Both the position numbers and the translations under genes were made by a program. From NCBI GenBank assembly GCA_965215225.1, contig OZ244039.1:1798001-1862000 (forward strand): a stretch of DNA of 64,000 nt. The letters run 5' to 3'. Each line of letters starts with the position of its first letter. Position 1 is the first letter of the stretch. The notes under the pieces were generated by a model. The model was not told where the DNA came from and did not search any database. It saw only the letters and a program-made list of their open reading frames with translations. Positions 17,443-26,864 of this stretch are shown here, piece by piece. The stretch comes from G965215225 sp965215225. GTDB taxonomy: Bacteria; Pseudomonadota; Gammaproteobacteria; CBDBNL01; JAAOII01.

Positions 17443-18789
17443 ATGGAATCAACTCTCAATAGTCTATTCAAGCTGATAGAAGAATTCTGTATGCAGGATA
17501 ACCAGGTGCCTGTGGGCACCAACCTATCGCCTCAGCAACTAGCCACACTTCTCCCGTTAGAATTAGAAGACCAAGGAATAAGCGAAGCGGCTCTAATAGA
17601 GTTGCTTACTGAGGTGTTAAAATATACACCGAGAACCGGCTCCAAGCGATTTTTCAATCAACTTTTCGCTGGTCGTAATTATGCTGCCCTAGCCGGTGAG
17701 CTGATAGCTGCAACCACCAACAACTCTGTCTATACTTACAAAGTAGGCGGAGTGCATATCTTAATCGAAAGAGAAGTCATAAAGATGATGTTAGAGAAGG
17801 TTGGCTTTACTGATGGTTGGGGCATCTTCTCTCCTGGCGGCTCTCTCTCCAACATGGTGGGTATGTTGATGGCGCGCCAAAAACTAGCCCCAGAAATTCT
17901 TGATAAAGGCAATGGCGGAGACTGGGTAATCTATACCTCATCACAAGGGCACTATTCCATTCATAAGAATGCTGGTTTCATTGGTCTCGGGCGGCAAAAT
18001 GTCAGGTCTATAGCTACAAACAAGGCAGGTCGTATGTCAATTCCTCTATTAGAGCAGGCGATTGAAAAGGACAGAGCAATAGGGAAAAGGGTCTTGCTGA
18101 TTAATGCTACCGCGGGAAGCACGGTTCATGGCGCCTTTGATGATTTGATTCAACTAAGAAAGATTGCCGACCAAACCGACTGCTGGCTTCATATCGACGC
18201 TGCCTATGGCGGCAGTCTATTGATGAGCCCTAGATATCGTGATAGGCTGGCTGGCATAGAGGCAGCAGACTCGGTTACCTGGGATACCCATAAGATGATG
18301 GGAGTGCCTCTTCTTGCATCTACCCTATTGACCCGTCATAAATCCATCCTCAATGACACATTGATGGACCGAGCCTCTTATCTCTTTCAACAGGATGCGG
18401 ATGACTATAATCCAGGCCTAATCTCATTACAATGCGGCCGCCATAATGATGCGCTCAAGGTCTGGTGTATGTGGAAAAGGTTGGGACATTCAGGCTATGC
18501 AGCCTATATCGAAAGACTAGTTGAGCTAACCGAATATGCGGCGCAGCTGGTGGAGCAGCATCCAAAGCTAAGGCTCGCTTTGCCACCTCAATGCACTACC
18601 CTTTGCTTTACTGTCAATGGAGCCAATAGTAAGCAACTCTGTGCTTCTTTAGATAGGGCTGGCGAGATGAAAGTAGGCTATGGTGACTATCAAGGAACTA
18701 GCTGTGTTCGGCTTGCCATTGCCAATCCTGCCCTCAGTCGCCAAGACCTAGAAGAAACGATTGAAAGAATCGCCAGTTGGAAAGTATGA
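17443..18789 (+). CDS. PLP-dependent decarboxylase, glutamate/cysteine-sulfinate decarboxylase type
   Basis: A 448-residue group II decarboxylase. Visible are FSPGGSLSNM (PLP phosphate region), HYSIHKNAGFIG with the ring-stacking His, HIDAAYGGSLL with the Asp that binds the pyridine N, and the Schiff-base Lys in WDTHKMMGVPL. It resembles animal-type GAD/CSAD proteins more than E. coli GadB. The substrate may be glutamate, aspartate or cysteine sulfinate; sequence inspection cannot decide. Its end nearly meets that of spoT (four-base gap, convergent). Confidence 0.83.
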   Translation: MESTLNSLFKLIEEFCMQDNQVPVGTNLSPQQLATLLPLELEDQGISEAALIELLTEVLKYTPRTGSKRFFNQLFAGRNYAALAGELIAATTNNSVYTYKVGGVHILIEREVIKMMLEKVGFTDGWGIFSPGGSLSNMVGMLMARQKLAPEILDKGNGGDWVIYTSSQGHYSIHKNAGFIGLGRQNVRSIATNKAGRMSIPLLEQAIEKDRAIGKRVLLINATAGSTVHGAFDDLIQLRKIADQTDCWLHIDAAYGGSLLMSPRYRDRLAGIEAADSVTWDTHKMMGVPLLASTLLTRHKSILNDTLMDRASYLFQQDADDYNPGLISLQCGRHNDALKVWCMWKRLGHSGYAAYIERLVELTEYAAQLVEQHPKLRLALPPQCTTLCFTVNGANSKQLCASLDRAGEMKVGYGDYQGTSCVRLAIANPALSRQDLEETIERIASWKV

Positions 18790-18793
18790 GGAA

Positions 18794-21004
18794 CTAGCCA
18801 CGCGCCCTATTGATACTGGTAATATCGCGAACCAGCCTGAGACGGCGAATAATACGAGCAAGATGTCCCCGGTCCTCAACCCACAAGCTGATAGAGAGCA
18901 CCCGTAAATTCACTGCCTTATCATGGGTAAGGATGCCTTCTATCCGCACCCCTTGATTGTCTAAGATATTAACTATACGGCTCAACACATCGGGTAGGTT
19001 ATGGGTCTCACAGCGAATGAGAGCCAAGAATTGCCCTTTTTGCATGCCCTGTTCCCAATGAGCCGCAACATATTTAACCTTGTCCTTCTTTCTCTCTTGA
19101 ACTATATTATGACATCCTATCCGATGAATACTAATGCTCCCGTGTTTATTTGGCACAGCTACTATCTCATCGCCTGGAATAGGATGACAACAAGCCGAAT
19201 ACTTGATAATACTATCCTGGCGGTTAATAGCCAAAGAACTACTCGTTGAAGCGGGATTCTGTTCTACTAAGAAGGCTGCTGCCACCAAAGGAGTTATCTT
19301 GCCAGCAGTTAGCTGCTCATAAAGCTGCGCCTTGTTGTAAAGCTTATGGAGCCCCAAGTATTCTTTCCATCTTTCTTTGCTGATATCCTTCAAGGATAAA
19401 TTATTGTAGTGGCTCAAAGCATTTATTAACAGCTTCTTCCCCATGGCTCGGGCATCCCTGTTCTTTTGCATATTGGCATGATGGGCAATATGACTAAGCG
19501 CTTTCGGCGTAACCGCAAATGTATTCCAGGATACATCTGGATAGGCTTGAGGATGGGTGATGACCTTAACTATCTGACCGGTTCCCAATCTAGTATTAAG
19601 AGATGCAGGGCGATGATCAATCTCGCAGGCAACACATCTGGCGCCAAGATCTGTGTGAAGAGCGTAAGCAAAGTCTATCGGAGTAGCCCCTTCAGGCAAA
19701 TTAATGACCTCTCCTTCAGGAGTATAGACATAGACCTCATCGGAATTAAGATCCATCTTAAATTTCTCAACAAACTCTCCTGCTGTAGCAGTTCCTTTCC
19801 GTAATTGAGTAATGCCTTGCAGCCATTTAGACAACCATAGCGAGTTGCTCTTATTGCCGTTGGCCTTATATAAGAAGTGGGCAGCAATACCAGTCTCAGC
19901 AACTACATTCATCTCTTCCGTTCTTATCTGCACTTCGAGAGGATAGCCATTGGGACCTATGAGGGTGGTATGTAAGGACTGATAGCCATTCTTTTTAGGA
20001 TTTGCCACATAATCCTTAAATCTGCCCGGCACCGGCTTACGCCATGAATGAAGCCGACCGAGGATGCGATAACAAGAATCGGTTGTATCAGTAATAATAC
20101 GCATTCCATAAACATCCATAATCTCATGAAGCGAGACAGGCTCCCTTTCTCTATCTGGGTGAGATTCCATCCACTCACTCTTACGCAATACCATCTTGTT
20201 GTAAATACCCGCTAAATTCTTTCTTCGCCCAACTATACGCCCCCGCAACTTTCCTTCCTTAAGTAGCTGTTCAATACTAGTAATAATCTCTTCCATATAC
20301 TTCTGCCTATGAGCCCGCGCCCGACTCACCGCCCTTTCTATCAAATAATAACGAATCGGATAGGCAGCGGCAAAACTCAGGTCTTCAAGCTCCATCCTCA
20401 ACTTCTCCATTCCCAATCGATTGGCAAGGGGAGCATATATAAGCATGGTCTCTTTTGCCATTAAGCGTCGCCGCTCAGGTTTTAGCGCTTTTGCTGTTTT
20501 CAAATTATGAAACCTATCAGAGAACTTGATAAAAATAACCCTTAAGTCATTTGACATAGCAAGCGCCAGTTTTTGGAAGTTGGCAGCCTGTGCTGAAGTA
20601 AGTCCTGCTCCCCCAACGAACCTCTTGCGAATGGCTCTTAATTTAGTCAGGCCTTCAACCAGATTGGCTATATTGACGCCAAACTCCTGCTGGATATTCC
20701 CTAGGGTAACTGGTGTATCTTCAATAGTGTCATGCAAGAGGGCCGCACTGATAGCCTCTTCGTCAAGTTTCATATCCGCTACCATAGAGGCAACGGTGAT
20801 TGGATGAGTTATATATGGCTCGCCAGAATAGCGCTTTTGACCCTGATGAGCTTCGGCAGCAAATTTATAAACATTTTGAACTAGACCTATCTTTTTACGC
20901 GGCAGATAGGTACGGATCTTCTTTTGTAAATGATTGTAGGAGAGGTCTGGATTATCCGAAGTCGTCTGCCGAAAAGGCAAGGAAAAATTAAGACCTAGCT
21001 GCAT
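18794..21004 (-). CDS. spoT: Bifunctional (p)ppGpp synthetase/hydrolase
   Basis: A 736-residue RelA/SpoT homologue controlling the stringent response. The hydrolase domain is intact, with THP (His67) and HDTIED (residues 91-96). The synthetase domain shows YGMRIITDT, GRFKDYVANPKKNGYQSLHT and EVQIRT. The TGS domain (VYVYTPEGEVINLPEGATP) and a C-terminal ACT domain follow. It lies nine bases after the rpoZ stop, the usual gammaproteobacterial order, and is probably cotranscribed with it. Confidence 0.94.
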   Translation of the reverse strand: MQLGLNFSLPFRQTTSDNPDLSYNHLQKKIRTYLPRKKIGLVQNVYKFAAEAHQGQKRYSGEPYITHPITVASMVADMKLDEEAISAALLHDTIEDTPVTLGNIQQEFGVNIANLVEGLTKLRAIRKRFVGGAGLTSAQAANFQKLALAMSNDLRVIFIKFSDRFHNLKTAKALKPERRRLMAKETMLIYAPLANRLGMEKLRMELEDLSFAAAYPIRYYLIERAVSRARAHRQKYMEEIITSIEQLLKEGKLRGRIVGRRKNLAGIYNKMVLRKSEWMESHPDREREPVSLHEIMDVYGMRIITDTTDSCYRILGRLHSWRKPVPGRFKDYVANPKKNGYQSLHTTLIGPNGYPLEVQIRTEEMNVVAETGIAAHFLYKANGNKSNSLWLSKWLQGITQLRKGTATAGEFVEKFKMDLNSDEVYVYTPEGEVINLPEGATPIDFAYALHTDLGARCVACEIDHRPASLNTRLGTGQIVKVITHPQAYPDVSWNTFAVTPKALSHIAHHANMQKNRDARAMGKKLLINALSHYNNLSLKDISKERWKEYLGLHKLYNKAQLYEQLTAGKITPLVAAAFLVEQNPASTSSSLAINRQDSIIKYSACCHPIPGDEIVAVPNKHGSISIHRIGCHNIVQERKKDKVKYVAAHWEQGMQKGQFLALIRCETHNLPDVLSRIVNILDNQGVRIEGILTHDKAVNLRVLSISLWVEDRGHLARIIRRLRLVRDITSINRARG

Positions 21005-21013
21005 AGCTAGTTG

Positions 21014-22132
21014 CTAAACTGTATCCTTAGCTTTTTTGGTTGTCTTAGCATCTTTCTTGGTGGCGGTGGCTGATTTTTTCTTGGGCTTGGGCTTGTCGTC
21101 TTTATCGGCAGCCTTTTTTGTGGGAGTCTTCTTGGTCTTTGGCGATGTGTCCTCAACCTCATCAGCCTTATCAACCTTATCAACCGTATCTGCCTTAGCG
21201 GCAGCCTTTTTTGTAGCTGCCTTCTTGGTCTTTGGCGATGCCTTAATAGCCTCAGGCTTAGCAACTGTAGCTGCCTTATCAGCAGGTTTTTTTGTAGCTG
21301 CCTTCTTGGTCTTTGGTGCCTCCTTAATAGCCTCAGGCTTAGCAACTATAGCTGCCTTATCAGCAGCCTCTTTTGTGGCTGCCTTCTTGGTCTTTGGTGA
21401 TGCCTTAATATCCTCAACCCTAGCAACCTTAGCAACCGTATCTACCTTATCAGCAGCCTTTTTTGTAGCTGCCTTCTTGGTCTTTGGTGCCTCCTTAATA
21501 GCCGCAACCTTATCAGCGGTAGCTGCCTTATCAGCAGCCTCTTTTGTGACTGCCTTCTTGGTCTTTGGTGCCTCCTTAATAGCCTCAGGCTTAGCAACTG
21601 TAGCTGCCTTATCAGCAGCCTTTTTTGTGGCTGCTTTCTTGGTCTTTGGTGCCTCCTTAATAGCCTCAGGCTTAGCAACCTTAGCAACTGTAGCTGCCTT
21701 ATCAGCAGCCTCTTTTGTGGCTGCCTTCTTGGTCTTTGGCACCTCCTTAATAGCCTCAGGCTTAGCAACTGTATCGGCTTTTTCCTCAGTTGATTGAGCT
21801 TCTTCCTCCTGTTGCCTTGCCTGTTCTTCAATGGCAGCCTGCCGTTTCCGAGCGACCAATTCTTGTTGAGCAATATCACGGAAGGACTCTTCCATACTCT
21901 TGCCCTCCTCAACAGAATCAAAGATCCCCGTGCTTTGCTTCTTGATAATATCCTTATCCACCTTTCCTTCTGCTATTTCTCTCAAGGCGATAATGGTATT
22001 CTTTTCGCCAGTATCCTCCACATGAGAAAGATAACCGCCATCCAACTGACGACTACGGAGAACCGCCACATGGACTAACTGAAAACGATTGTCTACATTT
22101 TTAAGACAATCTTCTACTGTAACTCTTGCCAT
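21014..22132 (-). CDS. rpoZ: RNA polymerase omega subunit with a long histone-H1-like repetitive tail
   Basis: The first ~90 residues are a normal omega subunit (MARVTVEDCLKNVDNRFQLV, NTIIALREIAEGKV), which helps assemble the beta' subunit. Omega is usually about 90 residues; this protein has 372. From about residue 120 the rest is Lys/Ala/Pro-rich, built of eight copies of PKTKKAATK(K/E)AADKAA-type units separated by VAKPEAIKE spacers, ending in a very basic segment (KPKPKKKSATATKKD). The composition resembles histone H1 or AlgP-type tails and should bind DNA without folding. The frame is open throughout and spoT follows after nine bases, so the extension is part of the gene. Confidence 0.93.
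   Translation of the reverse strand: MARVTVEDCLKNVDNRFQLVHVAVLRSRQLDGGYLSHVEDTGEKNTIIALREIAEGKVDKDIIKKQSTGIFDSVEEGKSMEESFRDIAQQELVARKRQAAIEEQARQQEEEAQSTEEKADTVAKPEAIKEVPKTKKAATKEAADKAATVAKVAKPEAIKEAPKTKKAATKKAADKAATVAKPEAIKEAPKTKKAVTKEAADKAATADKVAAIKEAPKTKKAATKKAADKVDTVAKVARVEDIKASPKTKKAATKEAADKAAIVAKPEAIKEAPKTKKAATKKPADKAATVAKPEAIKASPKTKKAATKKAAAKADTVDKVDKADEVEDTSPKTKKTPTKKAADKDDKPKPKKKSATATKKDAKTTKKAKDTV
21113..21775 (-). repeat. Tandem repeats of 66-81 bp coding the omega tail
   Basis: Units begin with the plus-strand motif GCTGCCTTCTTGGTCTTTGG, complementary to codons for PKTKKAA, and recur about eight times with spacings that are multiples of three. Copies differ by small in-frame insertions such as an extra AKV. 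Confidence 0.88.
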
Positions 22133-22264
22133 AAGCTATGATAATTTATAGTTCATTTTAATAGTATAAAAGCATATCTGGGAATCAATAGGGTTAATTC
22201 TAGCTAATTATATATGATTTACCCATCGGGATACTGTATCCTATCCATCTTCTTGTTTATCTCC

Positions 22265-23296
22265 CTATCTATCTTTCCCAATTTTCTTTTCCAGCCTAGC
22301 CAGTCGCCTAAGAAACGCCGGGAGTTTTTCTAGGGCAGCAATCTCTCTTAAGAAGCTGGTCTTATTTCTGGCTGGGCTGCCAAGCAGATGATCCCCCTCA
22401 TTGCTATCTTGCCAGAGGATGCTAGCCAGATAGATCCGACTATTCTTTCCTACCTTAACATGATCTCCGACACCTGCCTTACCTGCCATGATAGTTGCCT
22501 CGCCCACCTCAGCCGAGCCAGCAATACCTACCTGGCCGCATAATAGACTATTCTGTCCTATAGCTACATTATGGCCGATATGGACCAAATTGTCTAGCTT
22601 AGTCCCTCTCCCTATGCGGGTTGCTCCTAGACTGCCTCTGTCAATACAACAATTTGCCCCTATCTCAACATCTTGCTCGACTATTACCTTGCCCAAATGG
22701 GGTATCTTGCGGTGCCTATCTCCTTTGGCAATATAACCAAAGCCATCAGAACCTATGACACTGCCAGCATGAATAATTACCCTATCGCTAATAACAACGC
22801 CCGCGTAGAGGACTACATTAGCATAAAGAACACAATCCTTCCCTAAGGAAACTCCCTCGCCCAAACATACTCCATCAGCAAGGCTAGTGTTATCTCCAAT
22901 CACACAGTCCTTAGCTATGCTCACTCTACCATAGGAAACATCCTGCCCTAATCTTGCCTGAGGATGGATATAGGCTTGATCGCTTCTGTAGCTAGAAGAA
23001 GGGGCTGGACTAGCCATCGCTAAGATAGCAAGAAATGCATCCTCCACATTACTATGAACCAGTAGCGTCCTATCTCGCGCTAATGATAGCTCGCAATCCT
23101 CTTTGAGATTGGTGCTGGTTAAGACGACTGAAGCACTGGTCTGTTTCAACTGAGCCACATACTTGGCATTGAGATAAAAGCTAAGCTGTCCTTTCTTTGC
23201 ATCTTTCAAAGACGCTATTTCAGCTACCATCTGTTCTCTATTACCGCGCACCAGCTCAGCGCCGGTTTGCTGAATAAGATAGGCTAAAGACCACAT
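22265..23296 (-). CDS. lpxD: UDP-3-O-acylglucosamine N-acyltransferase
   Basis: Adds the second acyl chain to the lipid A precursor. The 343-residue protein has an N-terminal uridine-binding domain (KKGQLSFYLNAKY) and a left-handed beta-helix of hexapeptide repeats, with the catalytic His in LVHIGHNVAIG, followed by a C-terminal helix. The start ATG overlaps the prfB stop (TAATG). lpxD normally lies in the bamA-skp-lpxD-fabZ-lpxA cluster; here it follows prfB alone. Confidence 0.93.
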   Translation of the reverse strand: MWSLAYLIQQTGAELVRGNREQMVAEIASLKDAKKGQLSFYLNAKYVAQLKQTSASVVLTSTNLKEDCELSLARDRTLLVHSNVEDAFLAILAMASPAPSSSYRSDQAYIHPQARLGQDVSYGRVSIAKDCVIGDNTSLADGVCLGEGVSLGKDCVLYANVVLYAGVVISDRVIIHAGSVIGSDGFGYIAKGDRHRKIPHLGKVIVEQDVEIGANCCIDRGSLGATRIGRGTKLDNLVHIGHNVAIGQNSLLCGQVGIAGSAEVGEATIMAGKAGVGDHVKVGKNSRIYLASILWQDSNEGDHLLGSPARNKTSFLREIAALEKLPAFLRRLARLEKKIGKDR

Positions 23297-24426
23297 TATT
23301 GATTAGCCATCTCCGCATTCAACCTCAAAGCAGCCTCAATGAAGGGGTCTAGATTCCCATCTAGAACCTTGTCGCAATCGCTCGTCTCTACCCCGGTTCT
23401 TAGATCCTTAATACGCGCCGCGTCAAGAACATAGGATCTTATCTGACGCCCCCAGGATATCTCGTCCTTATTTGCCTCTAAGGTCTTTTTCGCTTCATTG
23501 CGTCTAAGTTCTTCCAACTGATAGAGCTTAGATTTTAGCTGTCTCATTGCACTGACCCTATTTTGATGTTGCGACCTTTGGCTTTGACACTGCACCACCA
23601 ATCCACTAGGGACATGGGTGAGGCGAACAGCCGAATCCGTCTTGTTAACATGCTGACCGCCGGCGCCGCTTGCCCTATAGGTATCCACCCTCAGATCCTT
23701 CGGGTTAATAGCTACCTCAATGGTATCTTCTATTTCTGGGGTCACAAATACTGAGGCAAAGGAGGTATGCCTCTTATTACCAGCATTAAAAGGAGATTTG
23801 CGCACTAAACGATGGATACCTGTCTCGGTTCGCAACCAACCATAAGCATAATCACCAATGAAACGAATGCTAGCGCCCTTAATACCTGCCACATCGCCTA
23901 TTGAATAGTCCAATAGCTCGGTTTCAAAATTATGCTCTTCACCCCAACGCAAATACATCCGCAACAACATATCAGCCCAATCCTGCGCTTCTGTCCCCCC
24001 TTGACCGGGCTTAATATCAACAAAGGCATTAGACCGGTCATTTTTATCAGTAAATAATGCAGTGAATTCCATTCGCTCTATCCTCTCGTCTAGGGTTTTG
24101 ACTTCCTTTGCCAAGTCTGCCAGCATGGTCTCATCCTCAGCCTCAGCCTCTTCTACCAGTTCTAGCATGGCTTGGCAGTCCTCTATTTCAACAGCCAGAC
24201 TGTCTAGACGAGAAATAGTATCTTCCAGATTAGCGCATCTCTTACCTAGATTGCGGGCCTCAGCTGGATCCTTCCACAGATTCGCATCCTCCAATTTAGG
24301 CTTCAATTCAACCAGCAGTTGCTTGGCATGGTCATAGTTTGCTAAGCGCTTCAAATCCAGCGCCCTTGTCTGCATGGTCTGCAACTGCTCCTTAATGATT
24401 CCTATATCAATAATTCCTATATCCAA
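23296..24426 (-). CDS. prfB: Peptide chain release factor 2, without programmed frameshift
   Basis: Recognises UGA/UAA stop codons. The 376-residue protein has the SPF anticodon tripeptide (RKSPFNAG) and the GGQ motif (SGAGGQHVNKT). The reading frame is continuous through RALDLKRLANYDHAK, the place where many prfB genes carry an in-frame UGA and a +1 shift site, so no frameshift is needed. The extreme N-terminus repeats DIGII; an internal ATG at 24375 with AAGGAG 12 bases upstream is an alternative start. Confidence 0.94.
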   Translation of the reverse strand: MDIGIIDIGIIKEQLQTMQTRALDLKRLANYDHAKQLLVELKPKLEDANLWKDPAEARNLGKRCANLEDTISRLDSLAVEIEDCQAMLELVEEAEAEDETMLADLAKEVKTLDERIERMEFTALFTDKNDRSNAFVDIKPGQGGTEAQDWADMLLRMYLRWGEEHNFETELLDYSIGDVAGIKGASIRFIGDYAYGWLRTETGIHRLVRKSPFNAGNKRHTSFASVFVTPEIEDTIEVAINPKDLRVDTYRASGAGGQHVNKTDSAVRLTHVPSGLVVQCQSQRSQHQNRVSAMRQLKSKLYQLEELRRNEAKKTLEANKDEISWGRQIRSYVLDAARIKDLRTGVETSDCDKVLDGNLDPFIEAALRLNAEMANQ

Positions 24427-24448
24427 TAGTCCCTATATCCTCTCTATT

Positions 24449-25684
24449 TTACCAAATCTCATTTGCTACAATCCATTCTTGTCGCCTCGCCCCTACGGAT
24501 AGGCCCGCAACCGGAACCTTAACATAGTCCTCAATAAAATCAATGAAAGCCCGTAGAGCAGCCGGCTGTTTGTCAAGTGGCTGGTGGTAATCCAACTGGG
24601 TTTGCCAGCCAGAAACCTCGCGATAGCAGGGTATCCCATTGTTATAATCAACACACAAAGGGATATTGGCAAAGTCATTAAGCACATCTAATTTGGTGAC
24701 CAAAAGAGTGTCCACTCCATTCATCTGCACTGTGCGGCGGAGATCAACCAAGTCTAACCAGCCACATCGCCTAGGCCGACCAGTTGTCGCGCCGAACTCA
24801 CCGCCCGTCTGCTGTAACTGCTGTCCCTTGTCATCATCTAGCTCAGTTGGAAAGGGACCTCCTCCCACCCGCGTAGCATAGGCCTTAGTAACTCCTATGA
24901 CCATATCTATGTCCTTAGGAGACAGACCACTACCAACAAAAACACCCCCAATAGAAGTATTAGAAGAAGTAACAAAGGGATAGGTTCCTTGATTAAGATC
25001 CAACCGACATCCTTGTGCACCTTCCAAGAGTATTCGCTTTCCTTCTCCTTTATTTTGGTGAAGAAAACTTATAGTATCCTTAATAACAGACCTCAAAGAC
25101 TCTACCTGCTCTTCAAGGCGCCCAGCCACTGACTGTATATCAAACCAAGAGGTGCTATCATAGTAATGCTTAAGAATAAAGTTGTGGTAATCCAATAGAG
25201 AGCTGAGCCTATCCACGAACCCACCATTCAGAACATCCTTTAGCTGTAAAGACCTTCTAGCAGTGTGGTCTTCATAGGCTGGACCTATGCCACGACCGGT
25301 AGTGCCTATTGCATCTTCCCTCTTCTTTTCAGCAGCCCTATCTAAAACAATATGACTTGGCAATAGAAGCGGGCAGTTATCACTAATAACAAGACGGGAT
25401 AGCAAGGCTTCTTTGTCTCCTAAGATGCTCATCTCCTCTTCTAGGGCATCAAGCGAAAGCACTACGCCATGGGCAATAACACAACAGGTATCTAAGTTGA
25501 GTAACCCAGAGGGCAAGAGATGTAAGATGATCTTCTTACCTTGATGAATAACCGTATGACCAGCATTGTGTCCGCCTTGATAACGAACCACTAGGTTTGC
25601 TTGCTCCGCTAACTTATCTATCAGCTTTCCTTTCCCCTCATCTCCCCACTGAAGGCCAAGAAGAGCCGCTACCTGCTTAGCCAT
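24449..25684 (-). CDS. purA: Adenylosuccinate synthetase
   Basis: GTP-dependent first step from IMP to AMP. The 411-residue protein has the GLQWGDEGKGK P-loop at the N-terminus, NAGHTVIHQGKK, GIGPAYEDHTARR, and the GTP-binding end LVTKLDVL. It is slightly shorter than the usual 430 residues. Its start overlaps the hisZ end by eight bases, in the hisZ-purA order common in gamma- and betaproteobacteria. Confidence 0.95.
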   Translation of the reverse strand: MAKQVAALLGLQWGDEGKGKLIDKLAEQANLVVRYQGGHNAGHTVIHQGKKIILHLLPSGLLNLDTCCVIAHGVVLSLDALEEEMSILGDKEALLSRLVISDNCPLLLPSHIVLDRAAEKKREDAIGTTGRGIGPAYEDHTARRSLQLKDVLNGGFVDRLSSLLDYHNFILKHYYDSTSWFDIQSVAGRLEEQVESLRSVIKDTISFLHQNKGEGKRILLEGAQGCRLDLNQGTYPFVTSSNTSIGGVFVGSGLSPKDIDMVIGVTKAYATRVGGGPFPTELDDDKGQQLQQTGGEFGATTGRPRRCGWLDLVDLRRTVQMNGVDTLLVTKLDVLNDFANIPLCVDYNNGIPCYREVSGWQTQLDYHQPLDKQPAALRAFIDFIEDYVKVPVAGLSVGARRQEWIVANEIW

Positions 25685-26864
25685 CCGTTTCTTTAACTAC
25701 CCAGCTATTGCCTCGTTTCAATAATTCATAGGCGCAGCCTAAGGTGGCGGCAGTTTGACGGGCATTGAGAGCGGAGACTACTCGCCTCCCTTGACGGCGT
25801 AATTGCTGTATTTCTTTTTTTAATAAATCATCAGAAGGACGATAGGGTGCAAATATCATCTGAGGACTCTTTTTCCCTTTGGTGAGGTAATAAAACAATG
25901 AACGAACATCTATACTAAAACCGGTTGCCGCTCGTGCCTTACCATAATTTTCCGCTATGCTATCATATCTTCCGCCGCGGGCAAAGCAATGAGACTTATC
26001 ATAAAAATAAGCGCCAAACACCAGACCATTGTGATAAGAATAGCTGCCGCCGGGCATCTCGCCAAGATCAATAAAAATCTCTGCATCTGTATCTTGTCTC
26101 AGCTCATTGACTACCGATTGGACATTGGCTAGGATACTAGCTAGTTTTTTATCGCCAATGGGTTTCGCCAATTTCTTTGCCTCTTTTAGCGTCTGCTGAT
26201 CACCATAAAGGCGCGGCAGCTGGGTAAGGAAATCCTTTATCGGCTGAGGGGCAACCAGAGTATTAACAAATTCCTCTATTAAATCCACTTGCTTGGCAGT
26301 CATCATAGCAAAGTATTCTTTTTTTTCATGGCTAGACAATCCCGCCAAATTCACCAGCGACTGCCATAATTGAGCATGCCCTATATCTATAACCAACTTC
26401 TTATTGGTTAAGCTGGTTAGGCAATCAACGAGTAGAAGCATCACCTCCTTATCCCCTCTAAGCGAACTATCACCAAAAAGCTCTACCCCTGCTTGGACTG
26501 GATTACGAAATTGGTCATAGTTCTTAAGATTGCGAAAAACATGACCACAATAGCAGATACGATTGGGCTTGTTGTGACTGAGCCTATTTGCTTCAATACG
26601 GGCTGCTTGGGGGGTGAAGTCTGCTCTTAAGCCTAGTTGCCCGCCACTAGACTGGTCAACAAATTTTACTATCTCTTGTTCTAGCTCTTCCGCCTTAGCT
26701 ATGACAAGAGAGTCAGCAAATTCCACCAATGAAGAATCAAACAATTCATAGCCATAGCTAAAGAAAATGCTTAGTATCTTCTGTTGTAGAATAATGAAAT
26801 CCTCTGCCTGTGGCGGCACCAACTCATCTATGCCCTCCGGTAGCATCCACTTATTAGAGCGCAT
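25677..26864 (-). CDS. hisZ: ATP phosphoribosyltransferase regulatory subunit
   Basis: A class-II tRNA-synthetase-like protein that regulates the short form of HisG in histidine synthesis. Start ATG 26864 gives 395 residues beginning MRSNKWMLPEGIDELVPPQA, with LRADFTPQAARI and the motif-2-like RICYCGHVFR. The frame is open 96 codons further upstream but that part overlaps yggT and has no similarity to HisZ. The start overlaps the yggT stop as TAATG, suggesting coupling. hisG is not in the window. Confidence 0.92.
   Translation of the reverse strand: MRSNKWMLPEGIDELVPPQAEDFIILQQKILSIFFSYGYELFDSSLVEFADSLVIAKAEELEQEIVKFVDQSSGGQLGLRADFTPQAARIEANRLSHNKPNRICYCGHVFRNLKNYDQFRNPVQAGVELFGDSSLRGDKEVMLLLVDCLTSLTNKKLVIDIGHAQLWQSLVNLAGLSSHEKKEYFAMMTAKQVDLIEEFVNTLVAPQPIKDFLTQLPRLYGDQQTLKEAKKLAKPIGDKKLASILANVQSVVNELRQDTDAEIFIDLGEMPGGSYSYHNGLVFGAYFYDKSHCFARGGRYDSIAENYGKARAATGFSIDVRSLFYYLTKGKKSPQMIFAPYRPSDDLLKKEIQQLRRQGRRVVSALNARQTAATLGCAYELLKRGNSWVVKETDG

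Noticed and set aside
21036..21797. 253-codon plus-strand frame rich in A, L, F and V
   Set aside because: Opposite strand of the rpoZ tail repeat; hydrophobic composition is a by-product of Lys/Ala codons.
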